This document shows, one piece after another, positions 37,447 to 46,954 of a stretch of DNA of 64,000 nt. How positions within the stretch are numbered: the first letter of the stretch is position 1; every line of letters begins with the position of its first letter. The stretch is from Tolypothrix campylonemoides VB511288. Lineage in GTDB: Bacteria; Cyanobacteriota; Cyanobacteriia; Cyanobacteriales; Nostocaceae. Below the pieces are notes generated by a model. That model made no database searches. It was not told the DNA's origin and saw only the letters and a program-made list of their open reading frames with translations. Made by a program: the position numbers and the translations under genes. The stretch lies in the NCBI GenBank assembly GCA_000828075.3, contig JXCB02000027.1:707691-771690 (forward strand). The letters are read 5' to 3'.

Positions 37447-37597
37447 GCGCAATTCAATTGAATAATGAAGTAATTATTTATCTGTGTCCATCTGTACGGC
37501 AGTTGCTTCAACGGGGGGAACCCCCGCAACGCACTGCCTCGTCCATCTGTGGTTCATTATTTCTTTGTGTACTTTACCCAATTGCAAACCGCCATAA
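37447..37597. repeat. Dispersed intergenic repeat, copy 2, with inserted REP-like palindrome
   Basis: The flanks match copy 1 at 9424-9582. The centre (about 37497-37540) holds GGCAGTTGC...GGGGGGAACCCCC...GCAACGCACTGCC, a different palindrome from that in copy 1. The whole 37286-37621 gap consists of the pdhA hairpin and this repeat. Confidence 0.7.
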
Positions 37598-37621
37598 TCA
37601 TTAACTTGTGCAAGAGGTTGA

Positions 37622-38458
37622 ATGAATAAACAGTATATCCAAACAAATCAGTCCCGGTTGGAAGTTGTACCAGAAAGAGGTGGGATCATCACCAGCTGGC
37701 GCGTACAAAATCAAGAAGTTCTTTACTTGGACGAAGAACGCTTTGCTAATCCTCAATTGAGTGTCAGGGGTGGAATTCCAATTTTGTTTCCCATCTGCGG
37801 GAACTTACCTGATAATACTTACACCCTCAACGGCAAGCAATACACCCTCAAACAACATGGCTTTGCTCGTGATTTGCCTTGGGAAGTCACGAATCAAGTG
37901 ACTCAACAAGATAAGGATAGCCTTACCATAACTCTTAGCAGCAACGAGCAAACACGCGCAGTTTATCCTTTTGACTTTAAGCTCGCTTTTACTTATCAAA
38001 TAGAGGGCAATACATTAGAAATCAAGCAGCAGTATACGAACCTTTCCACTGAACCAATGCCTTTTTCTGCAGGATTTCATCCTTACTTTCTCACAGTGGA
38101 TAAAACTCAACTGAAGTTTGAAATTCCCGGACAGGAGTACCAAGACCAAATAACCAAGGAAACTCACTCGTTTAACGGGGATTTTGATTTTAACCGTGAT
38201 GAAATTGATGTAGCTTTTAAGCAGCTCTCAGCTAAATCAGCTACAGTCACAGATCATGCTCGCAAACTAAAATTGACGTTGGAATATGACGATACATATT
38301 CCACTCTGGTCTTTTGGACTGTTAAAGGCAAAGACTATTACTGCCTGGAACCCTGGAGCGCTGCTCGCAACGCTATAAACACAGGTGAACATTTGACTGT
38401 GTTAAAGCCACAAGCGAGTCATACGGCAACTGTGCGGTTGACGGCAAATTTTTTCTAA
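37622..38458 (+). CDS. Aldose 1-epimerase family protein
   Basis: 278 aa. The galactose-mutarotase beta-sandwich is recognisable from RLEVVPERGGIITSWRV, GGIPILFPICGNLPDNTY, KQHGFARDLPWEV and SAGFHPYF, with catalytic histidines expected in QHGFARD and GFHPYF. It is closest in pattern to the glucose-6-phosphate 1-epimerase-like branch of cyanobacteria. It interconverts alpha and beta anomers of a hexose or its phosphate. A tRNA-Lys gene follows downstream. Confidence 0.9.
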   Translation: MNKQYIQTNQSRLEVVPERGGIITSWRVQNQEVLYLDEERFANPQLSVRGGIPILFPICGNLPDNTYTLNGKQYTLKQHGFARDLPWEVTNQVTQQDKDSLTITLSSNEQTRAVYPFDFKLAFTYQIEGNTLEIKQQYTNLSTEPMPFSAGFHPYFLTVDKTQLKFEIPGQEYQDQITKETHSFNGDFDFNRDEIDVAFKQLSAKSATVTDHARKLKLTLEYDDTYSTLVFWTVKGKDYYCLEPWSAARNAINTGEHLTVLKPQASHTATVRLTANFF

Positions 38459-38517
38459 ACCCCTTTACAAATCTCCATCACGTTATGCTATGATGGCATA
38501 GTTGCAAATGGCAAAAC

Positions 38518-38589
38518 GGGTCGCTAACTCAACGGTAGAGTACTCGGCTTTTAACCGATTAGTTCCGGGTTCGAATCCCGGGCGACCCA
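38518..38589 (+). tRNA. tRNA-Lys(TTT)
   Basis: 72-nt cloverleaf. Acceptor GGGTCGC pairs with GCGACCC, discriminator A. D arm CTCAACGGTAGAG, anticodon loop CTTTTAA with anticodon TTT at 38550-38552, and T arm CCGGGTTCGAATCCCGG are all present. CCA is not encoded. Confidence 0.97.
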
Positions 38590-38620
38590 TAAAAAAACTT
38601 ATATATATAAAACTTACTGG

Positions 38621-38668
38621 TTGATAAACGCGACCGCTTGTGAGTTAATCAACGGGCTTTTTTGTCCC
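38621..38668 (+). terminator. Terminator downstream of tRNA-Lys
   Basis: GTTGATAAACGCG...GTTAATCAAC forms a hairpin (GTTGAT with ATCAAC) followed by GGGCTTTTTTG. It lies about 30 bp after the tRNA gene. Confidence 0.6.
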
Positions 38669-38872
38669 TGGTAACTGAAGGTACAAAACTAAGTCATCGA
38701 AATGATAGAGTAATTTGGGTAATGTCCACTTTAGTTTGCTTAAAGTTTTTCAACATAGGTACCCATCGCTAGTTATAATTTCCTATAAGCTTAAAATTCT
38801 ATTAAGAATAGCGTATACATTACGTACGCTTGTCTCACTCACTAGCTGACAACCCTATTAGGAGGACTATCT

Positions 38873-39952
38873 ATGGCGCTCGTACCTTTGCGGCTGCTGT
38901 TGGATCATGCAGCAGAAAATGGCTACGGCATACCAGCTTTCAACGTTAACAACTTGGAGCAGATTCAAGCTATTGTGCAAGCTGCCCAAGAGACAGATAG
39001 CCCCGTGATTTTGCAAGCTTCTCGTGGTGCTCGTAAGTATGCTGGTGAAAACTTCCTCCGCCACCTGATTTTGGCAGCGGTAGAAACCTACCCCCATATT
39101 CCCATTACCATGCACCAAGATCATGGTAATGAACCTGCTACCTGCTACTCAGCGATTAAAAACGGCTTTACCAGCGTGATGATGGATGGTTCGCTGGAAG
39201 CCGATGCTAAGACCCCCGCTAGCTACGAGTACAACGTCAACACTACCCGCGAAGTGGTGAAAGTGGCTCACTCGTTGGGCGTCAGCGTTGAAGGCGAACT
39301 CGGTTGCTTGGGTTCTTTGGAAACTGGTACGGGTGAAGCTGAAGATGGTCACGGTGCTGAAGGTGTACTTTCCCACGACCAACTTTTGACTGACCCAGAC
39401 CAAGCAGTTGACTTTGTGGAGCAAACCCAGGTAGATGCTTTAGCGGTAGCTATTGGTACCAGCCACGGTGCTTACAAATTCACCCGCAAGCCTACTGGGG
39501 AAATTTTGGCAATCAGCCGCATTGAAGAAATTCACCGCCGTTTGCCCAACACCCACTTGGTAATGCACGGTTCCTCTTCTGTACCCGAAGATTTGCTTGC
39601 ACTGATTAACCAGTATGGTGGTGCAATTCCCGAAACCTACGGCGTACCCGTAGAAGAAATCCAAAAAGGTATCAAGAGCGGTGTGCGTAAGGTGAATATT
39701 GACACCGACAACCGTCTGGCTATTACCGCTGCTGTGCGTGAAGCTTTGGCAGCAAATCCCAAGGAATTTGACCCCCGTCACTTCCTCAAGCCTTCTATTA
39801 AATATATGCAGAAGGTTTGTGTTGAGCGCTATCAGCAATTTGGCACTGCTGGCAATGCTAGCAAGATTAAGCAGATTTCACTCGAAGACTTTGCTGCTAA
39901 GTATGCCAAGGGCGAACTTAACGCAGTGACTAAGAAAGCTGCGACCGTCTAG
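38873..39952 (+). CDS. fba: Class II fructose-bisphosphate aldolase
   Basis: 359 aa. It is a zinc aldolase acting in the Calvin cycle and glycolysis on fructose-1,6- and sedoheptulose-1,7-bisphosphate. TMHQDHGN supplies catalytic D83 and zinc ligand H84. The second metal region is [10 protein letters not shown], followed by [11 protein letters not shown], and [17 protein letters not shown] is the phosphate-binding part. A strong AGGAGGACT ribosome binding site precedes the ATG. Codon use is noticeably biased toward well-expressed codons (GGT, AAC, GAA), consistent with high expression. Confidence 0.97.
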   Translation: MALVPLRLLLDHAAENGYGIPAFNVNNLEQIQAIVQAAQETDSPVILQASRGARKYAGENFLRHLILAAVETYPHIPITMHQDHGNEPATCYSAIKNGFTSVMMDGSLEADAKTPASYEYNVNTTREVVKVAHSLGVSVEGELGCLGSLETGTGEAEDGHGAEGVLSHDQLLTDPDQAVDFVEQTQVDALAVAIGTSHGAYKFTRKPTGEILAISRIEEIHRRLPNTHLVMHGSSSVPEDLLALINQYGGAIPETYGVPVEEIQKGIKSGVRKVNIDTDNRLAITAAVREALAANPKEFDPRHFLKPSIKYMQKVCVERYQQFGTAGNASKIKQISLEDFAAKYAKGELNAVTKKAATV

Positions 39953-39970
39953 GTTTTGAGAATAAGTAAA

Positions 39971-40001
39971 TAGGGACACTACCTAATTAGCCGTGTCCCT
40001 A
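39971..40001 (+). terminator. Hairpin after fba
   Basis: TAGGGACAC (39971-39979) pairs with GTGTCCCTA (39993-40001). No long T-run follows directly, so it may stabilise the fba mRNA 3' end ahead of the terminator at 40032. Confidence 0.55.
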
Positions 40002-40031
40002 AATCACTGAGGATTCTCTTTGCGTAGACAC

Positions 40032-40066
40032 AACCGGGTGGTACTTAAGTTCCCCGGTTTTTTGTT
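40032..40066 (+). terminator. Rho-independent terminator overlapping the next gene's 3' end
   Basis: AACCGGG (40032-40038) pairs with CCCGGTT (40053-40059), followed by TTTTTTG. It serves fba and overlaps the stop codon of the convergent gene (40045-40047). Confidence 0.75.
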
Positions 40067-41895
40067 TTATCTTGCACTAAAACGCAGGAAGGGGTGTTAG
40101 TCATTAACCCACCAGGTGCTAAAAGCGCAACTGCATGCGGGACAGGACGAGGTTCGTAACGTACCAGAGATTCTCCTTGGTAAACCAAGGAAGTACTTTG
40201 ACCCGAATCAACCATAACGACATCCCGTAACCCAGCCTTAACCAGTGCAACTCCCAAAGATATCGAGTCAACAGATTCCAGAGAAACGCCGATAGTAGCT
40301 TGTTTATTTTGATTAATACCCCAAAAAGCCCGATAACGCGCAGCATCAAAGTCAAATAGCCCGTTAAAGGTGCTTGCTTCCTGGGGTTGACCATCTTTGA
40401 CTAACCACGCCGCCGCCACAAAAGCATCAGTGACTTCGGGCATTTCAGCTTGTATTCCTTCTAAAGTGTTGTGCTTTGTTGGGTCGAAGGGAATGAAGCG
40501 CACTTCATGAGGACTAATCAGCACCAGAGGACGTGTAGCAATTTTCTGGATGTCCCAATTGTTGCCAGGAATGAATTGTTTTGTCACCTGGCTATACACT
40601 GGTCCAATCATCACATTGGAATTTAAAAATTTCATGGAGAAGAAACCCCCGTCCACAGCCGCAACAGCATTAGTGTTACTTTTAGCCAAAATCTCCTTAA
40701 CTGTATAACGGCTATCTGCGTGGATGGTTATCGGTTTGCCACCTGAAACTAGGATGAGAGGAATTTTGTCAATCGTGATGTCAGTTCTTTGAACTGGGCT
40801 TGCAAAGTTAAAGCCCATTTTCCAGCTTGGTAATTGCGAACCTCCCCAGGCTTGGGTTATGACATTTCTGATTCTCGATTGACCAAACCGGGAAACTGCT
40901 AATAAACTTTCTGATGCACCTGCAAACCGCTCATCCACATCATTCATAGTTAATGCTAGCTGATACCCTGCTTCTTGCACCAAACCTGCAACTTGCTCAT
41001 TATATTTTCCAGCAGGATAGGTGAAGTAGCGAATGGGAATCCCTAAGTTTGCCTCCAAAGTTGCCTTAGACTCAACAACTTCTTTTTGGATTTGTTCAGG
41101 TGGCAAAACTGTTAAATCTGGTGGATGACTGACAGTATGGGATGCGATTGTTACCAAGGGGTCAGCTGCCATTTCCTTGACTTGTTCCCAACTCACGTGA
41201 GTTCGACCAGCGTTATTACCAACACCTTTTGTATAAATAGAAAATACAGCAGGGTAATTGTATTTTTTCATCAAAGGGTAAACATACTGGTAATGCCCCC
41301 CGTAACCATCATCGAATGTCAACAGAACAGGTTTTTCTGGAAGTGGCATTCCAGTTTGCAAATGAGTCATCAGTTGGTCAAGGCTGATGGGCGTCATACC
41401 ATTCTCTTTAAGAGTCTGAAAATGCTCTTCTAATTCTTCTGGGGTGACATCAAAAAAGACTTCTTTTTTTGGTAAAATGTCGTGATACATGAGAATGGGT
41501 ACTCTTGCCTGCTTCGCCCGTTCATTAATGTTGGGCCAAGTACTACGATTCAGAAAGGCATAGACGTACGGACCGACGGTTTGCACAATGTTTTCTAGTC
41601 CCCAATTAGGCTGACTCACCCAAGTGGATGCCAAAACAAAATTGCTAGCCAACTGGGAAACTTGGTTATGTAGCCCTACATCATTGCTGCAAGCTTGAGT
41701 GGTCGTTGTGGGAGTGCTTTTAGGCTCAGTATGTTTAGGCTCACTATGTCTTGGACGTGAACGACGAGCAATAGCCAGTTGCGGCAACAATACTGAAATA
41801 GTAAACAATCCACAAATAAGGGCATGAAATATGCTTCGGGTAGGAAAATTAAAAAATATGTAATTCAGGATACGATTATTAAGAATTAGCTTCAT
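40045..41895 (-). CDS. Polysaccharide deacetylase fused to phosphodiester glycosidase (NAGPA) domain
   Basis: 616 aa. An N-terminal hydrophobic signal segment (residues about 17-43) indicates export. The NodB-type deacetylase domain (about 128-330) starts with ILMYHDI and has motif 1 LLTFDDGYGG, motif 2 TIASHTVSHP and YFTYPAGKYN. A C-terminal NAGPA-like domain (about 370-600) has AAVDGGFFSMKF, RPLVLISP, TIGVSL and VMVDSGQSTSLVYQ. Such a pair would cut acetyl groups and phosphodiester-linked sugars from an envelope or exopolysaccharide; the specific polymer is unknown. The last codons lie inside the fba terminator. Confidence 0.9.
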   Translation of the reverse strand: MKLILNNRILNYIFFNFPTRSIFHALICGLFTISVLLPQLAIARRSRPRHSEPKHTEPKSTPTTTTQACSNDVGLHNQVSQLASNFVLASTWVSQPNWGLENIVQTVGPYVYAFLNRSTWPNINERAKQARVPILMYHDILPKKEVFFDVTPEELEEHFQTLKENGMTPISLDQLMTHLQTGMPLPEKPVLLTFDDGYGGHYQYVYPLMKKYNYPAVFSIYTKGVGNNAGRTHVSWEQVKEMAADPLVTIASHTVSHPPDLTVLPPEQIQKEVVESKATLEANLGIPIRYFTYPAGKYNEQVAGLVQEAGYQLALTMNDVDERFAGASESLLAVSRFGQSRIRNVITQAWGGSQLPSWKMGFNFASPVQRTDITIDKIPLILVSGGKPITIHADSRYTVKEILAKSNTNAVAAVDGGFFSMKFLNSNVMIGPVYSQVTKQFIPGNNWDIQKIATRPLVLISPHEVRFIPFDPTKHNTLEGIQAEMPEVTDAFVAAAWLVKDGQPQEASTFNGLFDFDAARYRAFWGINQNKQATIGVSLESVDSISLGVALVKAGLRDVVMVDSGQSTSLVYQGESLVRYEPRPVPHAVALLAPGGLMTNTPSCVLVQDKTKNRGT

Positions 41896-42146
41896 ACTTA
41901 AGTTCCAGAACGCTTGCGCTCTGTGACGGTGTATTGACTCTACTTAGAGTGACGCTTACACTTTATTCCCTATTCGTTATAAGCAGAAGAGGCAAAAGTA
42001 TCAAAAAAAGTTAATAAAAATATAAGGACTGCTTAAGCTTTACATGGGCAATTTTACAGGAAGTTGATATTTGTTACCACGCTTAGGAAATTTAGGCGTT
42101 TCTCTTGGTTAGACTGAGGTTGATACTTGTTAAGTTCCTCTGTATT

Positions 42147-42253
42147 GGGGACTGGGGATTGGGGATTGGGGACTGGGGATTGGGGACTGGGGACTGGGGA
42201 CTGGGGACTGGGGATTGGGGACTGGGGACTGGGGACTAGGGACTGGGGACTGG
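42147..42253 (+). repeat. Tandem GGGGACT/GGGGATT short repeats
   Basis: About fifteen 7-bp units of GGGGAYT run through this interval with almost no interruption. The regular G4 runs could form G-quadruplexes on this strand. The tract resembles short tandem repeat spacers common in Nostocales. Confidence 0.9.
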
Positions 42254-42341
42254 ATACTCAAGACTTGCAACCCCGGAAAATTCCTAATTTCCCAGTCGGG
42301 CTTTGTTCCCCCGAACATAATTTTTCGTGTGTTACAAAGGT

Positions 42342-42394
42342 TCCCAATCCCTAATCCCCAATCCCTAATCCCTAATCCCCAATCCCCAATCCCC
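42342..42394 (+). repeat. Tandem CCCAAT/CCCTAAT short repeats
   Basis: Seven-bp units of YCCCAAT or CCCTAAT, the complementary orientation of the repeats at 42147-42253. The two tracts could pair across the roughly 90-bp spacer. Confidence 0.85.
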
Positions 42395-42395
42395 T

Positions 42396-43214
42396 TTACA
42401 CAAAGACACGGTGTTGTAGGCTAGGCATTTGACGGCGGACTTGTTCTAGCCTTGAAGGGTTAATTTCGGCGATCGCCACTCCCGGCTGCTCACCAGCATC
42501 CGCTAAAATTGTTCCCCAAGGGTCTATAATCATGGCGTGTCCGTGAGTTTGGCGGCGAGCGTAGTTGATTCCAGTTTGTGCGGGAGCAATAATATAGCAG
42601 GTATTTTCAATGGCACGCGCTTGCAGGAGGACTTGCCAATGGTCTTTGCCTGTGAAGGCAGTAAAGGCAGCAGGCACAAATATCACATCCCCATTCTTAT
42701 AGGCTATGTGTCGGTAGAGTTCAGGAAAGCGAACATCATAGCAAACTGATAGCCCTATATTACCCAGTTCTTGTGAGAAGTAGACAGGGGGCAATTGCGT
42801 GCCAGCCATGACCGTAGTAGATTCTCGATAGGTGTTGCCGTCTGGGACGTTAACATCAAACAGGTGTACCTTTTGGTAACGCGCGAGTTCTTGACCATTA
42901 GGGTCGATGAGTAAGGCAGTGTTGTAGACTCTATTGCTAGTGTGGTCTACAGGAACTGGAAAGCCACCACCCAAGATGGTGATTTGAAAACGCTGCGCCA
43001 TCGTTTTGAGAAATGTTTCTGTTTCTTGGGCGATCGCCGAAGCTTGAGCGAGTTTTTCATTTTCTTCTCCCATGAAAGAGAAGTTTTCTGGCAAACCAAT
43101 TAATTCAGCACCGTGACGCACGGCTAAATCGATGAATTCCTCTGCTTGTGCCAAGTTTTTTTGTAAACTGGACACACTCGTCATTTGAATAGCGGCGGCT
43201 AGATAAGACTTCAT
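42396..43214 (-). CDS. Carbon-nitrogen hydrolase (nitrilase superfamily)
   Basis: 272 aa with an intact Glu-Lys-Cys triad: E43 (GLPENF), K116 (RYQKVHLFD) and C159 ([14 protein letters not shown]). The overall pattern [13 protein letters not shown]...[10 protein letters not shown] is that of the Nit1-type/omega-amidase-like branch, which in other organisms removes deaminated glutathione or hydrolyses alpha-keto amides; the exact substrate here is an inference. Cytosolic, no signal peptide. The stop codon abuts the C-rich tandem repeats. Confidence 0.92.
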   Translation of the reverse strand: MKSYLAAAIQMTSVSSLQKNLAQAEEFIDLAVRHGAELIGLPENFSFMGEENEKLAQASAIAQETETFLKTMAQRFQITILGGGFPVPVDHTSNRVYNTALLIDPNGQELARYQKVHLFDVNVPDGNTYRESTTVMAGTQLPPVYFSQELGNIGLSVCYDVRFPELYRHIAYKNGDVIFVPAAFTAFTGKDHWQVLLQARAIENTCYIIAPAQTGINYARRQTHGHAMIIDPWGTILADAGEQPGVAIAEINPSRLEQVRRQMPSLQHRVFV

Positions 43215-43322
43215 AAATTCAACAACGAATAATAAAGTTGTGCGAGGTTAGAAACAGTTAAGCTACCACACTAAGAAAAGTTAACTTGTCGTCCACAAGT
43301 CTTGTGTGATGGAATGTTAACA

Positions 43323-43478
43323 ATGGACAAAGCAACCGAACTGGTTCAATCAATTAGTCCAACTCTACATTTGAGAGGATATATGCTGCACCGTGAAATT
43401 CCAGATTTTTCTGGTCAAAGCAACGCTGGACTTATACCCTGGTTTACGAGTAAAGCAGTCAACAAAGCTAAGTTTTAG
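43323..43478 (+). CDS. Small hypothetical ORF, 51 aa
   Basis: ATG at 43323 opens a 51-codon frame (MDKATELVQSISPTLHLRGYML...) ending at a TAG at 43476. The composition looks protein-like, but the ribosome binding site is weak and no family is recognised. It could be a remnant of a larger gene disrupted before the CRISPR array moved in. Low confidence. Confidence 0.3.
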   Translation: MDKATELVQSISPTLHLRGYMLHREIPDFSGQSNAGLIPWFTSKAVNKAKF

Positions 43479-43638
43479 ATGAACAGTAGATTACCAAAAT
43501 ATCTGGCGACTGAGAAGCTGGTTGCCTTCAATTTCAGAAAAAACACTTTAGAATGGCTGTTATGACAGGTAAAAGCAACCCGACTAGAGATATCTGCTGC
43601 GCGGAAGGGTGGGTGTTTGTTTCAACGGAAGTCAAAAA

Positions 43639-43846
43639 ATGGCTGAACAACCCATGACACAAGGCTTTGAAGAGTTCATAACCAAATTTCCATCCGCGCA
43701 ATCTCTCAAAAGCTTGCCAAATAAAGGTTTTTGCTTGTATGATGAAATAGAATATTTGAAACCTGTGCCCGAAAACGGTATTTTTTTACCGATTCGCGCA
43801 ACTGAACCTGGAAAACTGAATATAGTAAGCGTTCCATATGCCAGCG
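43639..43846 (+). pseudogene. Probable gene fragment interrupted by the CRISPR array
   Basis: From an ATG at 43639, 69 codons read like real protein (MAEQPMTQGFEEFITKF, SLKSLPNKGFCLYDEIEYL, GIFLPIRATEPGKLN) and then run into the first CRISPR repeat at 43847. The open frame continues through repeats 1 and 2 to a stop, but that part is repeat sequence. It may be a truncated gene; alternatively this region is part of the CRISPR leader. Confidence 0.4.
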
Positions 43847-45903
43847 GTTACAATTTCTACGAATCCCTATTAGGGATTGAAACGCAAAATCTATTTCATA
43901 ATCTTCATTATGATAGAGTTACAATTTCTACGAATCCCTATTAGGGATTGAAACAACTCCTTGCTCAAAAAACTCAGCACGCATCTGTTACAATTTCTAC
44001 GAATCCCTATTAGGGATTGAAACTTAGTAATATCAGTGCTTGCCTTGTAAAATCGGAGTTACAATTTCTACGAATCCCTATTAGGGATTGAAACTTAAAT
44101 CGCGTCCAAAGTCATAGCCTGTGTCAGCGTTACAATTTCTACGAATCCCTATTAGGGATTGAAACGATGACTGGTTTCTGATGTGGTATTTTGCGGAGAG
44201 TTACAATTTCTACGAATCCCTATTAGGGATTGAAACCTAGACACTTTTCAGTCTGAATTAAAGGAGAAAAGTTACAATTTCTACGAATCCCTATTAGGGA
44301 TTGAAACGGCAATAATTGGTTGCCCATCAATTTGCCCGTCGCTGGAGTTACAATTTCTACGAATCCCTATTAGGGATTGAAACTATTTAATGCAGCTACT
44401 GCTGTATCACTTGCAGAGGTTACAATTTCTACGAATCCCTATTAGGGATTGAAACCATTAGTTATTGAGTTATATTCTAAACTCTCGGGAGTTACAATTT
44501 CTACGAATCCCTATTAGGGATTGAAACACTTTTCTATACTAAAGGCAAGAAAATTTCTTGTGTTACAATTTCTACGAATCCCTATTAGGGATTGAAACCA
44601 GCAATCGGACGGAAGAAGTATTGAGGAAATTTGTTACAATTTCTACGAATCCCTATTAGGGATTGAAACCTGATGGTATTGGTGGTGCTTCTAATGCCCC
44701 AAGTTACAATTTCTACGAATCCCTATTAGGGATTGAAACAGCTTTTCCCCTGATCGATCATCCCGAGGGACAAGAGTTACAATTTCTACGAATCCCTATT
44801 AGGGATTGAAACCAATCGTTGGAGCAATCTCTAGCAGCTTCTCAAAGAGTTACAATTTCTACGAATCCCTATTAGGGATTGAAACTTACTCAATCTTTGT
44901 CCCCAATTAAAATGTTTGTTTGCGTTACAATTTCTACGAATCCCTATTAGGGATTGAAACAGAATCAGAAGTTAGAAACCTTGGTGGGTTAAAGAGTTAC
45001 AATTTCTACGAATCCCTATTAGGGATTGAAACACTCTCACCAATAAAGTTGTAATTACTCCATACTTGGTTACAATTTCTACGAATCCCTATTAGGGATT
45101 GAAACTTTTATTGCTTGATATAACCCAACGACCAGAGGTAGTTACAATTTCTACGAATCCCTATTAGGGATTGAAACGCCACCCCCATTGAGAACAGAGA
45201 CTTCGCCGCAGAAGTTACAATTTCTACGAATCCCTATTAGGGATTGAAACCCTTACGAGAATGGCGTTCATCTTGTCAATCAAGATGTTACAATTTCTAC
45301 GAATCCCTATTAGGGATTGAAACAAAAGGCATCCGCGCGACCGGAGCAGGAAAAACATAGTTACAATTTCTACGAATCCCTATTAGGGATTGAAACATTA
45401 CCCAGGAGTTTGTCTGTGGTAGTTTACTAGTTACAATTTCTACGAATCCCTATTAGGGATTGAAACGGGTGAGTAGCGGGTTGAGAAACGGTGGGTTGAG
45501 GGTTACAATTTCTACGAATCCCTATTAGGGATTGAAACTCTCCTTCCGAATGGGAATTTGGGACTAGGTACGTTACAATTTCTACGAATCCCTATTAGGG
45601 ATTGAAACTTTACAAACCAATGCTGCTCTTTCTATTGCATCTGTTACAATTTCTACGAATCCCTATTAGGGATTGAAACTGATTTTGACCCATTAGACCG
45701 TGGTTACGAATCAATTACACGGTTACAATTTCTACGAATCCCTATTAGGGATTGAAACTGCCATTTGATTACATAGAATCAGATGGAAAGCTGAAGTTAC
45801 AATTTCTACGAATCCCTATTAGGGATTGAAACTGAGTTAAATCAATGATATCTGCCATGCCTGTCGGTTACAATTTCTACGAATCCCTATTAGGGATTGA
45901 AAC
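43847..45903 (+). CRISPR. CRISPR array, 29 repeats of 37 bp, 28 spacers
   Basis: The repeat begins GTTACAATTTCTACGAATCC and ends CTATTAGGGATTGAAAC. All 29 copies appear identical. Starts run from 43847 to 45867. Spacers are 32-42 bp, mostly 33-36. The repeat contains the internal palindrome AATCCCTATTAGGGATT, and the ATTGAAAC end is typical of 5' handles in type I and III cyanobacterial systems; the subtype cannot be told. The orientation with GAAAC at the 3' end implies transcription on the plus strand and a leader to the left. No cas gene is in the window, so the array depends on Cas proteins from elsewhere. Confidence 0.99.
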
Positions 45904-46086
45904 ATTATCCTTTGAATCAGCCTCTTCCAAAAGTTAAGAAGAATGAAAATGAAACCACAGATAAACACAGATGCATACAGATAATTTTTCTGCGTTTATC
46001 TGCGTTTATCTGCGGTTCTAAATACCCTTAAACCAGATTTTTGCAAGAAATCTAATGTGCAAAGCCCGCACTACAGACGGAAGCAA

Positions 46087-46878
46087 TTAAGCAGCTGCTT
46101 GAGCAATCAATTGGTTAGCAACCTGCTGTGCCAAGTTAATCGGAATTGCAAATCCCAGTCCTTGGGCACCTTGAATAATAGCAGTGTTCACACCAATGAC
46201 TTGTCCTCGTTGATTCAGGAGTGGTCCACCTGAGTTACCAGGGTTAATAGCAGCATCGGTTTGAATAAACCCAACTTCGCGATTTCGGGAACCAAATGCA
46301 CGACTTGTGCGGTCTGTTGCACTGATAATGCCTACTGTCACGGTGTTGTCTAAACCTAGAGGATTACCGATCGCGATCGCCCATTCCCCAGGTTTCAACT
46401 GATCGGAATTACCAAGACTCACAACCGGCAGATTATTAGCCTGAATTTGCACAACAGCTACATCCGTTGCTCTATCTTGTCCTAATACTCGACCTGTGAA
46501 ACTACGACCGTTTTTCAAAGTTACGCTGACTGTGTCTGCTCCACCAACAACGTGAGCGTTTGTCAGAATCAGACCATTCGACCTAATAATAAACCCTGAA
46601 CCCGTACCTCTGGCTACTCTTCTACCATAGCTATATGGATTTCTTACGGTGCGTGTAGAGTCAATCCGCACGACAGCAGATCCGGTTCTTTCTACCGCAG
46701 AAGAAACAAAGTTACTATCTGTGTTACCGATTGGTGCAGAAGGTAATTGAGCAATTGGTTGCTGAGATAGCACTGGATTTGTGGGCATGAAATGTGCGCC
46801 CAACATAGCCGTTGCAGCTCCTAAAGATACCAAAGACAAATTAGTAAGAGACTTCTTCAAAGAAAAAAGAAAAGACAT
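46087..46878 (-). CDS. Deg/HtrA-like serine protease without PDZ domain
   Basis: 263 aa from the ATG at 46878 ([11 protein letters not shown]), which has an AGGAAA ribosome binding site; an upstream frame start is weaker. A signal-like N-terminus (residues 10-30) implies export. The triad is H109, D139 and S216 (INPGNSGGP), all intact. The protein stops at [15 protein letters not shown], just after the trypsin domain, so no PDZ domain is present. It pairs in pattern with the full-length Deg at 16082. Regulation without a PDZ sensor is unclear. Confidence 0.9.
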   Translation of the reverse strand: MSFLFSLKKSLTNLSLVSLGAATAMLGAHFMPTNPVLSQQPIAQLPSAPIGNTDSNFVSSAVERTGSAVVRIDSTRTVRNPYSYGRRVARGTGSGFIIRSNGLILTNAHVVGGADTVSVTLKNGRSFTGRVLGQDRATDVAVVQIQANNLPVVSLGNSDQLKPGEWAIAIGNPLGLDNTVTVGIISATDRTSRAFGSRNREVGFIQTDAAINPGNSGGPLLNQRGQVIGVNTAIIQGAQGLGFAIPINLAQQVANQLIAQAAA

Positions 46879-46954
46879 TTTAGATTTCCTATAAATGAGG
46901 ATGGTTTGACACAGAATAATTGGAGACAAAAGCCGTTTTCCTCACCCACGTTCC

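Larger units (their letters stand above)
41896..42395. other. Gap with G-rich and C-rich tandem repeats
   Basis: 500 bp upstream of the deacetylase gene (minus) and downstream of the nitrilase (minus). It contains the repeats described separately at 42147-42253 and 42342-42394. Apparent reading frames across the repeats are artefacts. Confidence 0.6.

Noticed and set aside
42127-42424. Several ORFs across the G-rich and C-rich tandem repeats
   Set aside because: Their products are simple repeats of GDWGLGT or NPQSP, created by the tandem DNA repeats.
43847-43944. C-terminal part of a 111-aa ORF continuing into the CRISPR array
   Set aside because: This part translates CRISPR repeats and spacer sequence and is not a real protein.
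45904-46086. Possible extra degenerate CRISPR repeat or trailer
   Set aside because: The sequence after the last repeat has AACCACAGATAAACACAGA-type simple repeats and no further repeat copy.
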